From Psychrobacillus sp. OK032 (GTDB lineage: Bacteria > Bacillota > Bacilli > Bacillales_A > Planococcaceae), in contig NZ_FOGY01000006.1 of the NCBI RefSeq assembly GCF_900111345.1, forward strand, positions 62,001 through 126,000: a DNA stretch of 64,000 bases, read 5' to 3'. Under the pieces are notes generated by a model. The model saw only the letters and a list, made by a program, of their open reading frames with translations, had not been told where the DNA came from and did no database searches. The number at the start of each line of letters is the position of its first letter. The first letter of the stretch is position 1. This document shows, one piece after another, positions 23,243-32,329 of this stretch. The position numbers and the translations under genes are program-made.

Positions 23243-23266
23243 GTGACGCAGTATCTCTATACTGCG
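23243..23266. other. Perfect 9-bp hairpin
   Basis: ACGCAGTAT-CTCT-ATACTGCGT, without a T tract. Lies in the 500-bp gene-free stretch before the malic enzyme promoter; its role is unknown. Confidence 0.4.
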
Positions 23267-23359
23267 TGAACGATACTTTACATGGGATAACCTTATTTTT
23301 TCATTATGTAAAATTATTTTTGAATAATTTTACATATAAATATAAACATAGGAAAATAT

Positions 23360-23378
23360 TTGTGAACAATTTCACTAA
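23360..23378 (+). promoter_or_regulatory. Rex-like operator upstream of the malic enzyme promoter
   Basis: TTGTGAA-CAAT-TTCACTAA resembles the Rex consensus TTGTGAA-N4-TTCACAA with one mismatch. It ends 10 bases before the -35. Rex senses the NADH/NAD ratio, which would suit a malic enzyme gene. Confidence 0.4.
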
Positions 23379-23388
23379 GGCTTTAGCA

Positions 23389-23417
23389 TTGACATTAAAA
23401 TATACACCCTCTATAAT
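23389..23417 (+). promoter_or_regulatory. Consensus sigma-A promoter of the malic enzyme gene
   Basis: TTGACA, a 17-base spacer and TATAAT: a full consensus promoter. The leader to the GTG start is about 75 bases. Confidence 0.85.
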
Positions 23418-23500
23418 TTTCAGAATATAGAGTCTGTTGGATGTGCGCATCTGATTTTCATTATAGGTAAGGGGAGCATTTTGATAAATCTAGAGGATGG

Positions 23501-24706
23501 GTGAGTGAGAAGATGGATTTGAGAACACGTGCATTGGATTTACATCGGGAGAGTAAAGGTAAGTTGGAGTTAGTAGCAAAGGTACCAATGGAAAGTATGG
23601 AGGATTTAAGTTTAGCCTATTCTCCAGGGGTAGCAGAACCTTGTATAGAGATAAAAAATGACCCCTCCGCTATTTATGAATACACAGCAAAAGGCAATCT
23701 CGTCGGAGTAGTAACGGATGGTACAGCCGTTCTAGGACTCGGGGATATTGGCCCTGAAGCTGCTTTACCAGTAATGGAAGGGAAAGCGATACTTTTAAAA
23801 AGATTTGCGAATGTCGATGCCTTTCCAATTTGTCTTGATACAAAAAATGTTGATGAAATTGTCCAAATTGTAAAAGCTTTAAGCCCAACGTTTGGTGCGA
23901 TTAACTTAGAAGATATATCTGCACCACGTTGTTTTGAAATAGAAGATCGTCTTCGTGCAGAGCTAAATATCCCAGTATTTCACGATGATCAGCATGGAAC
24001 AGCGATTGTAGTTGCTGCTGGACTTCAAAATGCAGTGAAGCTTGTAAATAAACAAATACCAGCACTGAAAGTAGTGATTAACGGTGCGGGTGCAGCAGGA
24101 ATGGCTATTTTACGTATATTGCAACTACTAGGCTACCGTGAAATTATTATGTGCGATTCTACGGGAATTATTTATGAAGGTCGAGAAGAAGGAATGAACT
24201 CGGTAAAAGCAATGATTGCAAGTAGTACGAATCCGCATAATATAAAAGGATCTTTACAAGATGCAATGGAAGGTTCTGACGTATTTATAGGTGTTTCTGT
24301 AGCTAATCTTTTAACAAAAGATATGATTGATTCCATGAATAATGATCCAATTATATTTGCTTTGGCGAATCCAAACCCTGAGTTGGCATATGATTTAGCG
24401 AAAGAATGGGGAGTAAAAGTTATTGCAACTGGTCGCTCTGATCATCCAAACCAAGTAAATAATGTGCTAGCATTCCCAGGTATTTTTAGAGGGGCACTAG
24501 ACGTAAGAGCAACTGATATTAATGAAGACATGAAACTAGCGGCTGTCCATGCAATTGCCTCTCTTATTGAGGAGCATGAAATTAGAGAGGATTATATTAT
24601 TCCAGATGCGTTTAATGAACAGGTTGTAGACGCTGTTGCAAAGGCAGTAAGTGAAGCAGCTATCCAATCAGGAGTTTCGACTTTATTTCAACCTGCGTTG
24701 GGATAA
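23501..24706 (+). CDS. NAD(P)-dependent malic enzyme
   Basis: 401-residue malic enzyme (malate to pyruvate plus CO2) of the short YtsJ/MaeB-like class. Visible are AYSPGVAEPC near residue 38, the TDGTAVLGLGDIGPEAALPVMEGKA core, the metal/active-site run IPVFHDDQHGTAIV, the Rossmann motif INGAGAAGMAI and the ALANPNPE segment. GTG start at 23501 with AGAGGA just upstream; a short TTG-initiated frame of seven residues ends across this start and might be a leader peptide. It lacks the long N-terminal domain of NAD-type SfcA enzymes. The promoter is consensus and a Rex-like site is adjacent. A remnant of a second copy follows at 24801. Confidence 0.93.
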   Translation: MSEKMDLRTRALDLHRESKGKLELVAKVPMESMEDLSLAYSPGVAEPCIEIKNDPSAIYEYTAKGNLVGVVTDGTAVLGLGDIGPEAALPVMEGKAILLKRFANVDAFPICLDTKNVDEIVQIVKALSPTFGAINLEDISAPRCFEIEDRLRAELNIPVFHDDQHGTAIVVAAGLQNAVKLVNKQIPALKVVINGAGAAGMAILRILQLLGYREIIMCDSTGIIYEGREEGMNSVKAMIASSTNPHNIKGSLQDAMEGSDVFIGVSVANLLTKDMIDSMNNDPIIFALANPNPELAYDLAKEWGVKVIATGRSDHPNQVNNVLAFPGIFRGALDVRATDINEDMKLAAVHAIASLIEEHEIREDYIIPDAFNEQVVDAVAKAVSEAAIQSGVSTLFQPALG

Positions 24707-24800
24707 GCATAAGAAATTTTTTATAACTAAAATGGGAAATATTTGATAAAAATAACAATATTCGTTTCTTTTACGAAAATACGGGACTAGTGGTTTCCGT

Positions 24801-24956
24801 GTAATTGTATCTCTTCTTGAAGAGCATGGGATAAGAGAGGATTATATTATTCCAGATGCGTTTAATGAACAGGTTGTAGACGCCGTTGCGAGGGCAGTAA
24901 GTGAAGCAGCTATTCATTCTGGAGTTTCGACCTTATTTCAACCTGCGTTGAAATAA
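24801..24956 (+). pseudogene. Remnant of a second malic enzyme gene (3' end only)
   Basis: The last 51 codons of a malic enzyme are repeated here, in frame and ending in TAA, with no start or upstream coding part. Compared with 24551-24706 the peptide differs at about seven positions (for example LLEEHGIR against LIEEHEIR, and IHSG against IQSG), mostly conservative. Many nucleotide changes are silent. This suggests a once-functional tandem paralogue of which only the end remains. Confidence 0.85.
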
Positions 24957-24965
24957 GCGTAATAT

Positions 24966-25008
24966 AAAAAACGTTCCTAGAGAAAACACCTCTATCGAAC
25001 GTTTTTTT
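24966..25008 (+). terminator. Terminator after the malic enzyme remnant
   Basis: AAAAACGTTC / GAACGTTTTT outer arms with an inner AGAG/CTCT pairing, followed by a run of T. It may now serve the intact malic enzyme gene. Confidence 0.8.
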
Positions 25009-25082
25009 CTTTCCCTTTTTCATAGAAACTATTTCCTCATTCAAACGTAAAAACAAGTATAAGAGGAAATGGGGGAATTCTA

Positions 25083-25421
25083 ATGGATATACGCGATTTT
25101 TACGTTTCGTTGGCTCCAAAAGCTGCTCTAGATGTTTTGCAACAACATATCGTGCAAGGAAGTATTTCAGGCACGATTATAGATGTGTACGAGCGAGTAG
25201 TAGGCGAACATCAAGTGGTGGTGTGCGTACTAGAGAAGTATTATATGCGCACAAGTAATCGTGCTTCATTAACTATTACGATTGATAATTTAGAAAACAA
25301 AACAAAAGTGCATGCTGCCTCTTCGGGAGCAGGATCAGGTGCTATTTTTCGCTTTGATTGGGGAGCAGGAGGCAATTTTGTAAATAGTGTTGAAAAAGCC
25401 CTGGGAGGATACATCGTATAA
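25083..25421 (+). CDS. Conserved hypothetical protein (possibly DUF6054)
   Basis: 112-residue soluble protein with the C-terminal pattern SSGAGSGAIFRFDWGAGGNFVNSVEKALGGYIV, which recalls DUF6054 proteins of Bacillales. The central part is beta-rich (VVVCVLEKYYMRTSNRASLTITID). Ribosome site GAGGAAATGGGGGA. No catalytic residues recognised. Single gene, convergent with the DMT transporter; the family naming is tentative. Confidence 0.7.
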   Translation: MDIRDFYVSLAPKAALDVLQQHIVQGSISGTIIDVYERVVGEHQVVVCVLEKYYMRTSNRASLTITIDNLENKTKVHAASSGAGSGAIFRFDWGAGGNFVNSVEKALGGYIV

Positions 25422-25495
25422 GTAACCTTTACTAGTTTTCGGGGAAAATAAACCTGTACATGATAAAACCGCATGCGCATGCAACAGGCAATAAA

Positions 25496-25531
25496 AATGG
25501 GCTATACCAAGTCAAACTGGTATAGCCCATT
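25496..25531. terminator. Terminator downstream of the DMT-type transporter
   Basis: A perfect 14-bp stem (AATGGGCTATACCA / TGGTATAGCCCATT) with an 8-base loop. On the minus strand it is followed by TTTTATTGCC; it lies just after the transporter stop. Confidence 0.85.
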
Positions 25532-25538
25532 GAACTTT

Positions 25539-26504
25539 TTATGCTACTTTCTTTGGATTTAGTATAGTTGCTCTCATATTTAAAACCTTCGTATAGTAGC
25601 TGTGTAAAAACATACCTAAAATAATAATACCAAGTCCAATTAAAGCAATCGGTTCAGGTAACGGAATATGGAGAATGATCATTTCCCCGGCAATCACGAA
25701 TAGTATTTCAGTAGACTGGGTCGCTTCAACAGCAGCAAGCTTTCCTTGATGATTACGGACGCGATCCGTTGCCATAAAAAACAACGTAGTAGCGATAACA
25801 CCAGAACTAACAGCTACTATTAATGATTGAACAACTTGATTCATAGAAGGGAGTCCAACTGTGAATAATGCGATTATTATAAAAATAATCCAAGCCGGAA
25901 GGGAAGCAACCGTCATCCCAAGCACTCGTTGAAATGTATCCAGTTTGCCGTTTAAATGCCCCATCATTTTCCGGTTTCCTAGTGGATAGGCAAATGCAGC
26001 CACGATTACAGGTAATATACCAAGAAAAACAGCGCTCATCGAAAGGGAATTTGTATTTGGAATTTGAATAAGAATAATACCTATTAAAATGACGAGTGAG
26101 ATTAATAGTGAAATGAATGGAATTTTTTGTTTGATCATTCGATCTTTTATTTTCACCGAAAAAAATGGTGCAAGTAAAACACCAGCGACAATTGTAAACT
26201 GCCACATTCCGGAGATTAGCCATCCTGGTCCATAGCCGGCTGCAAATGTGAGTGGTGCGTAAAATAATACGAAGCCAACAAAACTCCATATAAGCCACGG
26301 AGCAGGAGCAGATTTAAGTTCATGAAATGTTTGGGATAACCCTTTTCGATAAGAAACAATGAGAAAAAGAAAAGGGAGCATAAAGAAGAAGCGGAGGGAA
26401 GAGCTCCAAAGCCAGCTTCCACCCGATACTTCCATCGAACGATTAAGAATGAACGTCACCGCAAAAAATAATGAGGCAAGAATCCCTAACAATATTTCCC
26501 GCAT
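25539..26504 (-). CDS. DMT-superfamily (multidrug resistance efflux type) transporter
   Basis: 321-residue membrane protein with ten hydrophobic segments and two repeated halves, of the EmrE-like multidrug efflux Pfam group in the drug/metabolite transporter superfamily. Distinctive stretches are LNRSMEVSGGSWLWSSSLRFFFMLPFL, YGPGWLISGMWQFTIVAG and DRVRNHQGKLAAVEATQSTEILF. It begins 12 bases after the pepT stop and has GTAGGTGAG before its ATG, so it is probably co-transcribed with pepT. Its substrate is unknown. Confidence 0.85.
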   Translation of the reverse strand: MREILLGILASLFFAVTFILNRSMEVSGGSWLWSSSLRFFFMLPFLFLIVSYRKGLSQTFHELKSAPAPWLIWSFVGFVLFYAPLTFAAGYGPGWLISGMWQFTIVAGVLLAPFFSVKIKDRMIKQKIPFISLLISLVILIGIILIQIPNTNSLSMSAVFLGILPVIVAAFAYPLGNRKMMGHLNGKLDTFQRVLGMTVASLPAWIIFIIIALFTVGLPSMNQVVQSLIVAVSSGVIATTLFFMATDRVRNHQGKLAAVEATQSTEILFVIAGEMIILHIPLPEPIALIGLGIIILGMFLHSYYTKVLNMRATILNPKKVA

Positions 26505-26516
26505 GAACTCACCTAC

Positions 26517-27743
26517 TTATGCTTGTTTTTCAAAAGCTTGAATAATGCCTTTTACAACTTCCGTTGCTTTTTCCATAACGTCTAAGGAAACATATTCATA
26601 TTTACCATGATAGTTTTCACCACCAGTAAATATGTTAGGTGTCGGCATACCCATATAAGAAAGTTGAGAACCATCTGTACCACCGCGAACTGGAATAATA
26701 AGTGGTTCAATGTTTTGAGCAACCATTACATCTCTTGCTATATCTACAATTTCCATCACAGGAGTAATTTTTTCACCCATATTGTAGTATTGGTCTTCTA
26801 GTTCAACAGAAATAGAAGCTTCTCCGTATTCTGCTTTGATTTTTTCCGCGGTATCTAGGAACAATTGCTTTTTCGCTTCGAATTTTTCACGGTCATGATC
26901 GCGGATAATATAGCCGAGCTCTGTTTTTTCCACATCTCCATTGAAATTCATTAAGTGGATAAATCCTTCGTAGTCCTCTGTTTTTTCAGGAACAGCATCT
27001 ACTGGCATATGTGATTGGAATTTTGTTGCGATGGTAATCGAGTTCACCATTTTGTCTTTGGCAGAACCAGGATGTACGCTTGTGCCATTCGTAATTACTC
27101 GTGCTCCAGCAGCATTGAAGCTTTCGTATTGCAATTCACCAAGTGGACCTCCATCCATTGTATAAGCGAACTTTGCACCGAATTTTTCCACGTCAAATTT
27201 ATGTGGTCCACGACCGATTTCCTCATCAGGATTAAATGCTACGCGAATTTTTCCGTGTTTCACGTCTGGGTTTTGAACGAAATACTCCATCGCTGTCATA
27301 ATAATCGCGATACCCGCTTTATCATCTGCACCTAAAAGTGTCGTGCCGTCTGTAGTAAGAAGTGTGTGCCCAACATAGTTTGTAAGCTCAGGAAAATCCT
27401 TCACAGCCATCACTGTCGATGCATTTAACTTGATGTCTTTTCCATCGTAGTTATCAATACGCTGTGGGTTAACGTTTTTCCCCGTGTAGTCTGTTGCCGT
27501 ATCAACATGTGCTAAAAACCCGATTGTTGGAAGGTCTTTATCTGTATTAGCTGGCAATGTGGCAAACAAATACCCATTTTCATCTAATGTGATTTCTTCT
27601 AAACCAATTTCCGCAAGCTCTTTCTCTAATACATGGAGTAAATCCCATTGACCTTCCGTCGACGGGCAAGTCGTACTAGCTGCGTCCGATTGTGTGTCTA
27701 TTTTTGCATAACGAGATAGACGCTCGATTAATGTTTCTTTCAT
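26517..27743 (-). CDS. pepT: Peptidase T (tripeptidase)
   Basis: 408-residue cytoplasmic M20 metallopeptidase that removes N-terminal residues from tripeptides. The first zinc ligand is in [10 protein letters not shown] (about residue 78), the bridging Asp in [11 protein letters not shown], the catalytic Glu pair in NPDEEIGRG, and later ligands in MDGGPLGE and the C-terminal [12 protein letters not shown]. The length is standard for PepT. It is followed at 12 bases by a DMT transporter gene on the same strand. A reasonable ribosome site (AAAGGGG) precedes the ATG. Confidence 0.95.
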   Translation of the reverse strand: MKETLIERLSRYAKIDTQSDAASTTCPSTEGQWDLLHVLEKELAEIGLEEITLDENGYLFATLPANTDKDLPTIGFLAHVDTATDYTGKNVNPQRIDNYDGKDIKLNASTVMAVKDFPELTNYVGHTLLTTDGTTLLGADDKAGIAIIMTAMEYFVQNPDVKHGKIRVAFNPDEEIGRGPHKFDVEKFGAKFAYTMDGGPLGELQYESFNAAGARVITNGTSVHPGSAKDKMVNSITIATKFQSHMPVDAVPEKTEDYEGFIHLMNFNGDVEKTELGYIIRDHDREKFEAKKQLFLDTAEKIKAEYGEASISVELEDQYYNMGEKITPVMEIVDIARDVMVAQNIEPLIIPVRGGTDGSQLSYMGMPTPNIFTGGENYHGKYEYVSLDVMEKATEVVKGIIQAFEKQA

Positions 27744-27807
27744 GAGAAAAACTCCCCTTTCAAATTAAAACGTATACACCCATTTTAACAGATTCTTTCA
27801 ACTTGCG

Positions 27808-27962
27808 GAATTATTACTGGTGTCAGACACCCGTAATAATTAATCCATAAAAATACAATTACAACTTAAATAGTGTTTTTTACAACTAAACCTTCAAGAA
27901 TTACAACTAACTCCTTCTGCTTCCGACTAAATCCCCCATTATTATAACTAACTTAATTCCCA
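27808..27962. repeat. Palindrome and 21-bp periodic repeat array 2
   Basis: A long imperfect palindrome around GGTGTCAGACACC (arms TTATTAC/GTAATAA) lies at about 27811-27840. It is followed by five degenerate TTACAACTA units at 27859, 27880, 27901, 27921 and 27942, again with 21-bp spacing as at 23105-23208. No gene occupies the stretch. Confidence 0.6.
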
Positions 27963-27966
27963 CATA

Positions 27967-28003
27967 AAAAGGCTACCGAAAAGATGAACTTTCGGTAGCC
28001 TTT
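27967..28003 (-). terminator. Terminator of the RDD protein gene
   Basis: AAGGCTACCGAAA / TTTCGGTAGCCTT stem with a short loop; T-rich tail on the minus strand. Confidence 0.88.
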
Positions 28004-28014
28004 ACTTCAAAAAA

Positions 28015-28428
28015 CTATTCTTTTTCTTCCGGTGGATCGTATGTTACATATGTTCCAGCGATGAAATCGTGAATTGCTCGCTTATCTTCACGTATACCTA
28101 CCATAAACGCACTGACAATTAGAGCAATTCCTAGCGTGAAAATATATACAAGACCACTAACAATAACTCGTAAAATCATTGCACCATAACCGAGTTTTGA
28201 ACCATCTACTTTTACAATTCTGATACCCAACATTTTCTTTCCAACAGTATACCCGTACCATAAAACAGGAACAATTAATGAATATAACATATTACCAAAG
28301 CTAGTAATCGGTGTGTCTTCCCAATCACCGACAATAAGGTAGCTAATGATAGCTAATGGAATCCCAATAATCAAACTATCTAGAAGGCTTGCACCAAGTC
28401 GTGCCCAAAAACCAGCTGGATTCAACAT
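28015..28428 (-). CDS. RDD family membrane protein
   Basis: 137-residue protein with three to four hydrophobic segments. The RDD signature is present: ARLGASLLDSLI near residue 10 (the R and D of the first helix), GYTVGKKMLGIRIVKVDG, and DKRAIHDFIAGTYV at the end. Family members are membrane proteins of poorly known role, some linked to ion homeostasis. The gene starts 19 bases after the M3 peptidase stop on the same strand, so co-transcription is likely. Confidence 0.86.
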   Translation of the reverse strand: MLNPAGFWARLGASLLDSLIIGIPLAIISYLIVGDWEDTPITSFGNMLYSLIVPVLWYGYTVGKKMLGIRIVKVDGSKLGYGAMILRVIVSGLVYIFTLGIALIVSAFMVGIREDKRAIHDFIAGTYVTYDPPEEKE

Positions 28429-28447
28429 TACACTCCTTAATCAATTA

Positions 28448-30145
28448 TTATAAAGCAGAGTCATCCACACTATTTAAATACGTTTCAATCGTGCCTACAA
28501 CGGATTCCACACAACCTTCTTCAAATGGGGAGATTAAATTCGCTTCCTCTACTAATTTAGTGAAAGATTTCGAACCGCCTAATTGGCATAAGTGTAAATA
28601 ATCTTTCCAAGCAGCTTTGTGATCTTCTCTTGAACGCTTCCAAAATTGGAACGCACAAATTTGTGCTAATGTGTAGTCAATATAATAAAATGGGCTCGCG
28701 TAAATATGTCCTTGACGTTGCCAAAAAGCTCCGGCTTCTAAATAACTATTTCCATCATAATCACGGTGCGGTAAATAAATTTCCTCAATTTTTTTCCAAG
28801 CAGCTTTTCTTTCTGCTGGTGTCATTTCTGGATTTTCATAAACAGCGTGTTGGAATTCATCGACTGCAACTCCATAAGGCAAGAACAGGAGTCCACTGCT
28901 CAAATGTGCAAATTTATATTTATCCGTTTGTTCTTTAAAAAATAATTCCATCCAAGGCCATGTGAAAAATTCCATACTCATCGAGTGAATTTCACAAGAC
29001 TCAAATGTTGGCCAAATGTATTCTGGAATCCCAATATTGCGACTCGTGTACACTTGGAAAGCGTGACCTGCTTCATGCGTTAACACGTCGATATCACCGG
29101 ACGTACCGTTAAAATTGGAGAAAATGAATGGGGACTCGTAGTCATCGATAAACGTACAATATCCTCCAGATTCTTTTCCTTTCTTCGCAACTAAATCCAT
29201 CAAATCCCGATCGATCATAAATTGGAAAAACTCAGCTGTTTCAGGTGAAAGCTCGTCATACATTTTCTTCCCATTTTCCACAATCCATTCTGGTGAACCT
29301 TGTGGAGTTGCGTTACCTGTTAAGAAATTTAGTGACTCATCGAAATACTTCATTTGATCAACGCCAATACGTTTCGCTTGGCGATCATATAACTTAGTTG
29401 CTAGAGGAACGATGAAATCACGCACTTGATCGCGGAACTTTTTCACCATTTCTGCATTATAGTCGATGCGATTCATACGAACATATCCAAGTTCGACGAA
29501 GTTTTTATAGCCCAATTTCGTTGCAATCTCATGACGAACTTTTACGAGTTGATCATAAATATCATCAAATTTTGCTTCATGTTCTTGAAAGAAACCGAAT
29601 CTTGCTTCTGTAGCTTTCTTGCGTACATCACGGTCGGTTGATTCTGAGTAAGGTCCAAGCTGTGCAAGTGTTAATGTTTCTCCGTTAAATTCTACTTGTG
29701 CTGAAGCAACTAACTTAGAATAATCCGAAGCCAGTTTGTTTTCCTTTTGCATAAGAGAAATGACTTCGGAAGAAAATGCTTTAATTTGAAAGTCTGCTAG
29801 ATCAAAAAGCTGACTTCCCCATTTTTCTTCTAATTCATTTCGAAATGGAGAAGCTACAAGCGCTTTATAGTATTCCGTGACAAGTTCATCTACCTCAGGA
29901 CTGATTTCATCAAAATAATCCCGTTCTTTTTGATAATATTCATCGTTTGTATCAATCGATGCCCGAATGTACACCAAGTTTGCTTGTGTCGAAAAGTCGT
30001 TGCGCAATTTGTTTAGTTCTCCTATTGCTAGACTTTGCTCTTCCATAGTAGAAGCTTGCTTAAATTTTGTTAAAGCTTCGCTAAACTTTACCTTGTCTTC
30101 TTCTAAATTTGGTCTATTGTATTCGTAGTCTTTAAATGTAACCAA
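28448..30145 (-). CDS. M3 family oligoendopeptidase
   Basis: 565-residue zinc endopeptidase of the PepF-related M3 group that degrades short peptides in the cytoplasm. The HEAGH zinc motif (LTHEAGHAFQVYTSR) and the distal Glu (FESCEIHSMSMEFF) are present. I prefer the TTG at 30145, 7 bases after GGGAGGAG, giving the family-typical VTFKDYEYNRPNLE start; an upstream ATG at 30205 has no ribosome site and adds 20 atypical residues. The length fits oligoendopeptidases of about 560-600 residues. Followed by the RDD gene. Confidence 0.92.
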   Translation of the reverse strand: MVTFKDYEYNRPNLEEDKVKFSEALTKFKQASTMEEQSLAIGELNKLRNDFSTQANLVYIRASIDTNDEYYQKERDYFDEISPEVDELVTEYYKALVASPFRNELEEKWGSQLFDLADFQIKAFSSEVISLMQKENKLASDYSKLVASAQVEFNGETLTLAQLGPYSESTDRDVRKKATEARFGFFQEHEAKFDDIYDQLVKVRHEIATKLGYKNFVELGYVRMNRIDYNAEMVKKFRDQVRDFIVPLATKLYDRQAKRIGVDQMKYFDESLNFLTGNATPQGSPEWIVENGKKMYDELSPETAEFFQFMIDRDLMDLVAKKGKESGGYCTFIDDYESPFIFSNFNGTSGDIDVLTHEAGHAFQVYTSRNIGIPEYIWPTFESCEIHSMSMEFFTWPWMELFFKEQTDKYKFAHLSSGLLFLPYGVAVDEFQHAVYENPEMTPAERKAAWKKIEEIYLPHRDYDGNSYLEAGAFWQRQGHIYASPFYYIDYTLAQICAFQFWKRSREDHKAAWKDYLHLCQLGGSKSFTKLVEEANLISPFEEGCVESVVGTIETYLNSVDDSAL

Positions 30146-30298
30146 TGCTATTCTCCTCCCGGTCGCTTCTTCGAAATCCGAAACGTTTTCCTTTTTATTG
30201 TTCATTATTTTCTGATATATTGCAACTATATAATGACAACTTGATAATTTATAGACATTATTATATTATGTTTATAAAATAATAAACAATGAACGGAT

Positions 30299-31066
30299 GT
30301 GTTTGTTGAAATGGATATTTCGGAGTTATTCTGGAACGCTGACATAGAACAATTGAAAGCAGGATATGTGGAAGAAAAAGAAACTTTTATATGTTTAGTC
30401 TGCGGTGAAAAAGTAGAAAAGGGTATTATTTATCCACATCAAGCGGTTCTATTGGAAGCAGAACGATTTATGAAGCTACATATAGAACAAGAGCATGGAT
30501 CCATGTTTCATTACCTAATCAGCCTAAACAAAAAACTGACAGGACTAACCGATCATCAAAATAGCTTACTTCGATTATTTTATGAAGGGAAAAGTGATAC
30601 GGAAATTCAAGCCGGATTAAATATAGGTAGCAGTTCCACGATAAGAAATCATCGCTTCGTTCTAAAAGAAAAAGAACGCCAAGCGAAAATTTTCTTAACA
30701 ATGATGGAACTCTTGAAGGAAAAAGACGACCATGCACCGTCATTCTTACCTCTTCATAAAAATGCAACAATGGTAGACGACAGATACAATATGACGGAAG
30801 AAGAACAACAAGATGTGGAAAAGAAATTTTTCCCGGAAGGTACAGATGGACCACTAATAAAATTCCCGAAAAAAGAAAAGCAAAAGCTAGCAACACTGCG
30901 CGTCATCGTTAAACGTTTTGAACTAGAGAAAGTGTACAGCGAAAAAGAAATAAACGAAGTACTCAAAAATGTATATGCAGACTTCGTCACTTTAAGACGT
31001 TATTTAATCGAATATGGATTTTTAGATCGCAAAGATGACGGTAGTGGATATTGGGTAAAAAATTAA
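30299..31066 (+). CDS. DUF2087 domain transcription-factor-like protein
   Basis: 255-residue protein. The N-terminal part has a CxxC pair (ICLVCGEKVEKG) and His residues that may bind metal, followed by a LuxR-like helix-turn-helix region (GLTDHQNSLLRLFYEGKSDTEIQAGL...SSTIRNHRF, about residues 80-120). The C-terminal DUF2087 is clear: KFPKKEKQKLATLRVIVKRFE and VYSEKEINEVLKN...LRRYLIEYGFLDRKDDGSGYWV. It looks like a DNA-binding regulator, but the target is unknown. The start could be GTG 30299 or ATG 30311; ribosome sites are weak for both. Divergent from the M3 peptidase gene. Confidence 0.85.
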   Translation: MFVEMDISELFWNADIEQLKAGYVEEKETFICLVCGEKVEKGIIYPHQAVLLEAERFMKLHIEQEHGSMFHYLISLNKKLTGLTDHQNSLLRLFYEGKSDTEIQAGLNIGSSSTIRNHRFVLKEKERQAKIFLTMMELLKEKDDHAPSFLPLHKNATMVDDRYNMTEEEQQDVEKKFFPEGTDGPLIKFPKKEKQKLATLRVIVKRFELEKVYSEKEINEVLKNVYADFVTLRRYLIEYGFLDRKDDGSGYWVKN

Positions 31067-31143
31067 TAAACAGGATTGTTAAACTGAAAAAGAATGCAGA
31101 AAAAGTAGCTTATTAGGCTACTTTTCCGCATAAACAAATTCAC

Positions 31144-32274
31144 TTATCGCTCAACAGGAAACCAACCTTCAATTTCTAAAATTAATTTCCATAAAGGAGT
31201 TGGAATAACAGCCTGACGCTGATCATTTTTTGTTAATTGAAGAGAGATGGTATCCGCTTCGTTTTTTTCTGCTTTTTCAACCCAGTGTGGATCAACAATT
31301 AGTGCTCGTCCAATTGCCACAAAGTCTGTTGCGCCTTTTTCTAGTATAAGTGCTGCATCACCAGGCGTATGAACACTCCCTACACCAATTAGTGGTATAC
31401 GTTTATTAATATATTCAGCAATGCACTCCGTACGTGATTTATCACTTACGATACCTCTACGTGGTTTTGCCCAAGCGTCTGTTGTTGCAATATGAAGATA
31501 ATCGATATCTGCTTGGATTAATTCATCGATTAATGAAAAGGTTTCTTTCATTGTAATTCCAGGTGTTTCTGGCTCTTCTGGTGAAAAACGATAGCCGATT
31601 AAAAATGGTTTTGTTGCATATTCTTCAATTACCTTTTTTACTTCGTTGATTAATTTTAAAGAGAATAGACTTGGATTTTGAAATTCATCTGTTCTATGGT
31701 TAGAGTGCGGGGAGACGAATTGTTGGATTAAATATCCACTTGCTCCGTGTAACTCCACACCATCAAATCCTGCTTCAATAGCCCGACGTGTTGCTTCCCC
31801 AAAATCAGTAATAATTCCATATACTTCTTCCGTCGTTAGCGCTCTTGGAGCCTGAGTAATACTATAAAATCCACGATCTTCAAGAGGGGCAATGGAGCTA
31901 GCACTAACTGTTTCTTCATTTGGAATAAGTCTCGGGACAGCTAAACGACCACCATGATAAAGTTGAACAACACCTTTCGCTCCACCAGAATGAATACCCT
32001 CTACCAATTGAGCTAGCCCTTTAATCGTTCCGTCATGATCTATGCCCATTTGACCATCGAATCCTTTTCCACTTTTTGAAACATATGCACATGCCGTTAT
32101 AATTGTACCGACCCCATTTGCACGCTCTTTGTAATAATCAAGTTCTTCTTGTGATACATAGTCGTTCTCATCAGCGGAAAAGGTTGTCATCGGAGCCATC
32201 ATGAGACGATTTTTCACATAGACACCACTTTTAAAAGTATAGTCTTGAAATAGTTTTTGATAGTTGGTTTTCAT
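31144..32274 (-). CDS. Old yellow enzyme family NADH:flavin oxidoreductase
   Basis: 376-residue FMN-dependent ene-reductase type protein. The TIM-barrel motifs are NRLMMAPMTTF (residues 22-32), QLYHGGR, the substrate-binding HGASGYLIQQFVSPHSNHRTDEF, and the C-terminal FMN-phosphate motif FVAIGRALIVDP. OYE proteins reduce activated C=C bonds; the physiological substrate is usually unknown. Third gene of a minus-strand operon after an IclR regulator and an FMN reductase, which may supply reduced flavin or act on the same compounds. Confidence 0.9.
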   Translation of the reverse strand: MKTNYQKLFQDYTFKSGVYVKNRLMMAPMTTFSADENDYVSQEELDYYKERANGVGTIITACAYVSKSGKGFDGQMGIDHDGTIKGLAQLVEGIHSGGAKGVVQLYHGGRLAVPRLIPNEETVSASSIAPLEDRGFYSITQAPRALTTEEVYGIITDFGEATRRAIEAGFDGVELHGASGYLIQQFVSPHSNHRTDEFQNPSLFSLKLINEVKKVIEEYATKPFLIGYRFSPEEPETPGITMKETFSLIDELIQADIDYLHIATTDAWAKPRRGIVSDKSRTECIAEYINKRIPLIGVGSVHTPGDAALILEKGATDFVAIGRALIVDPHWVEKAEKNEADTISLQLTKNDQRQAVIPTPLWKLILEIEGWFPVER

Positions 32275-32329
32275 TGTAATCTCCTTTTAAAAAAACACCT
32301 CTTCATGTAAGAGAAGAGATGTACTATTT

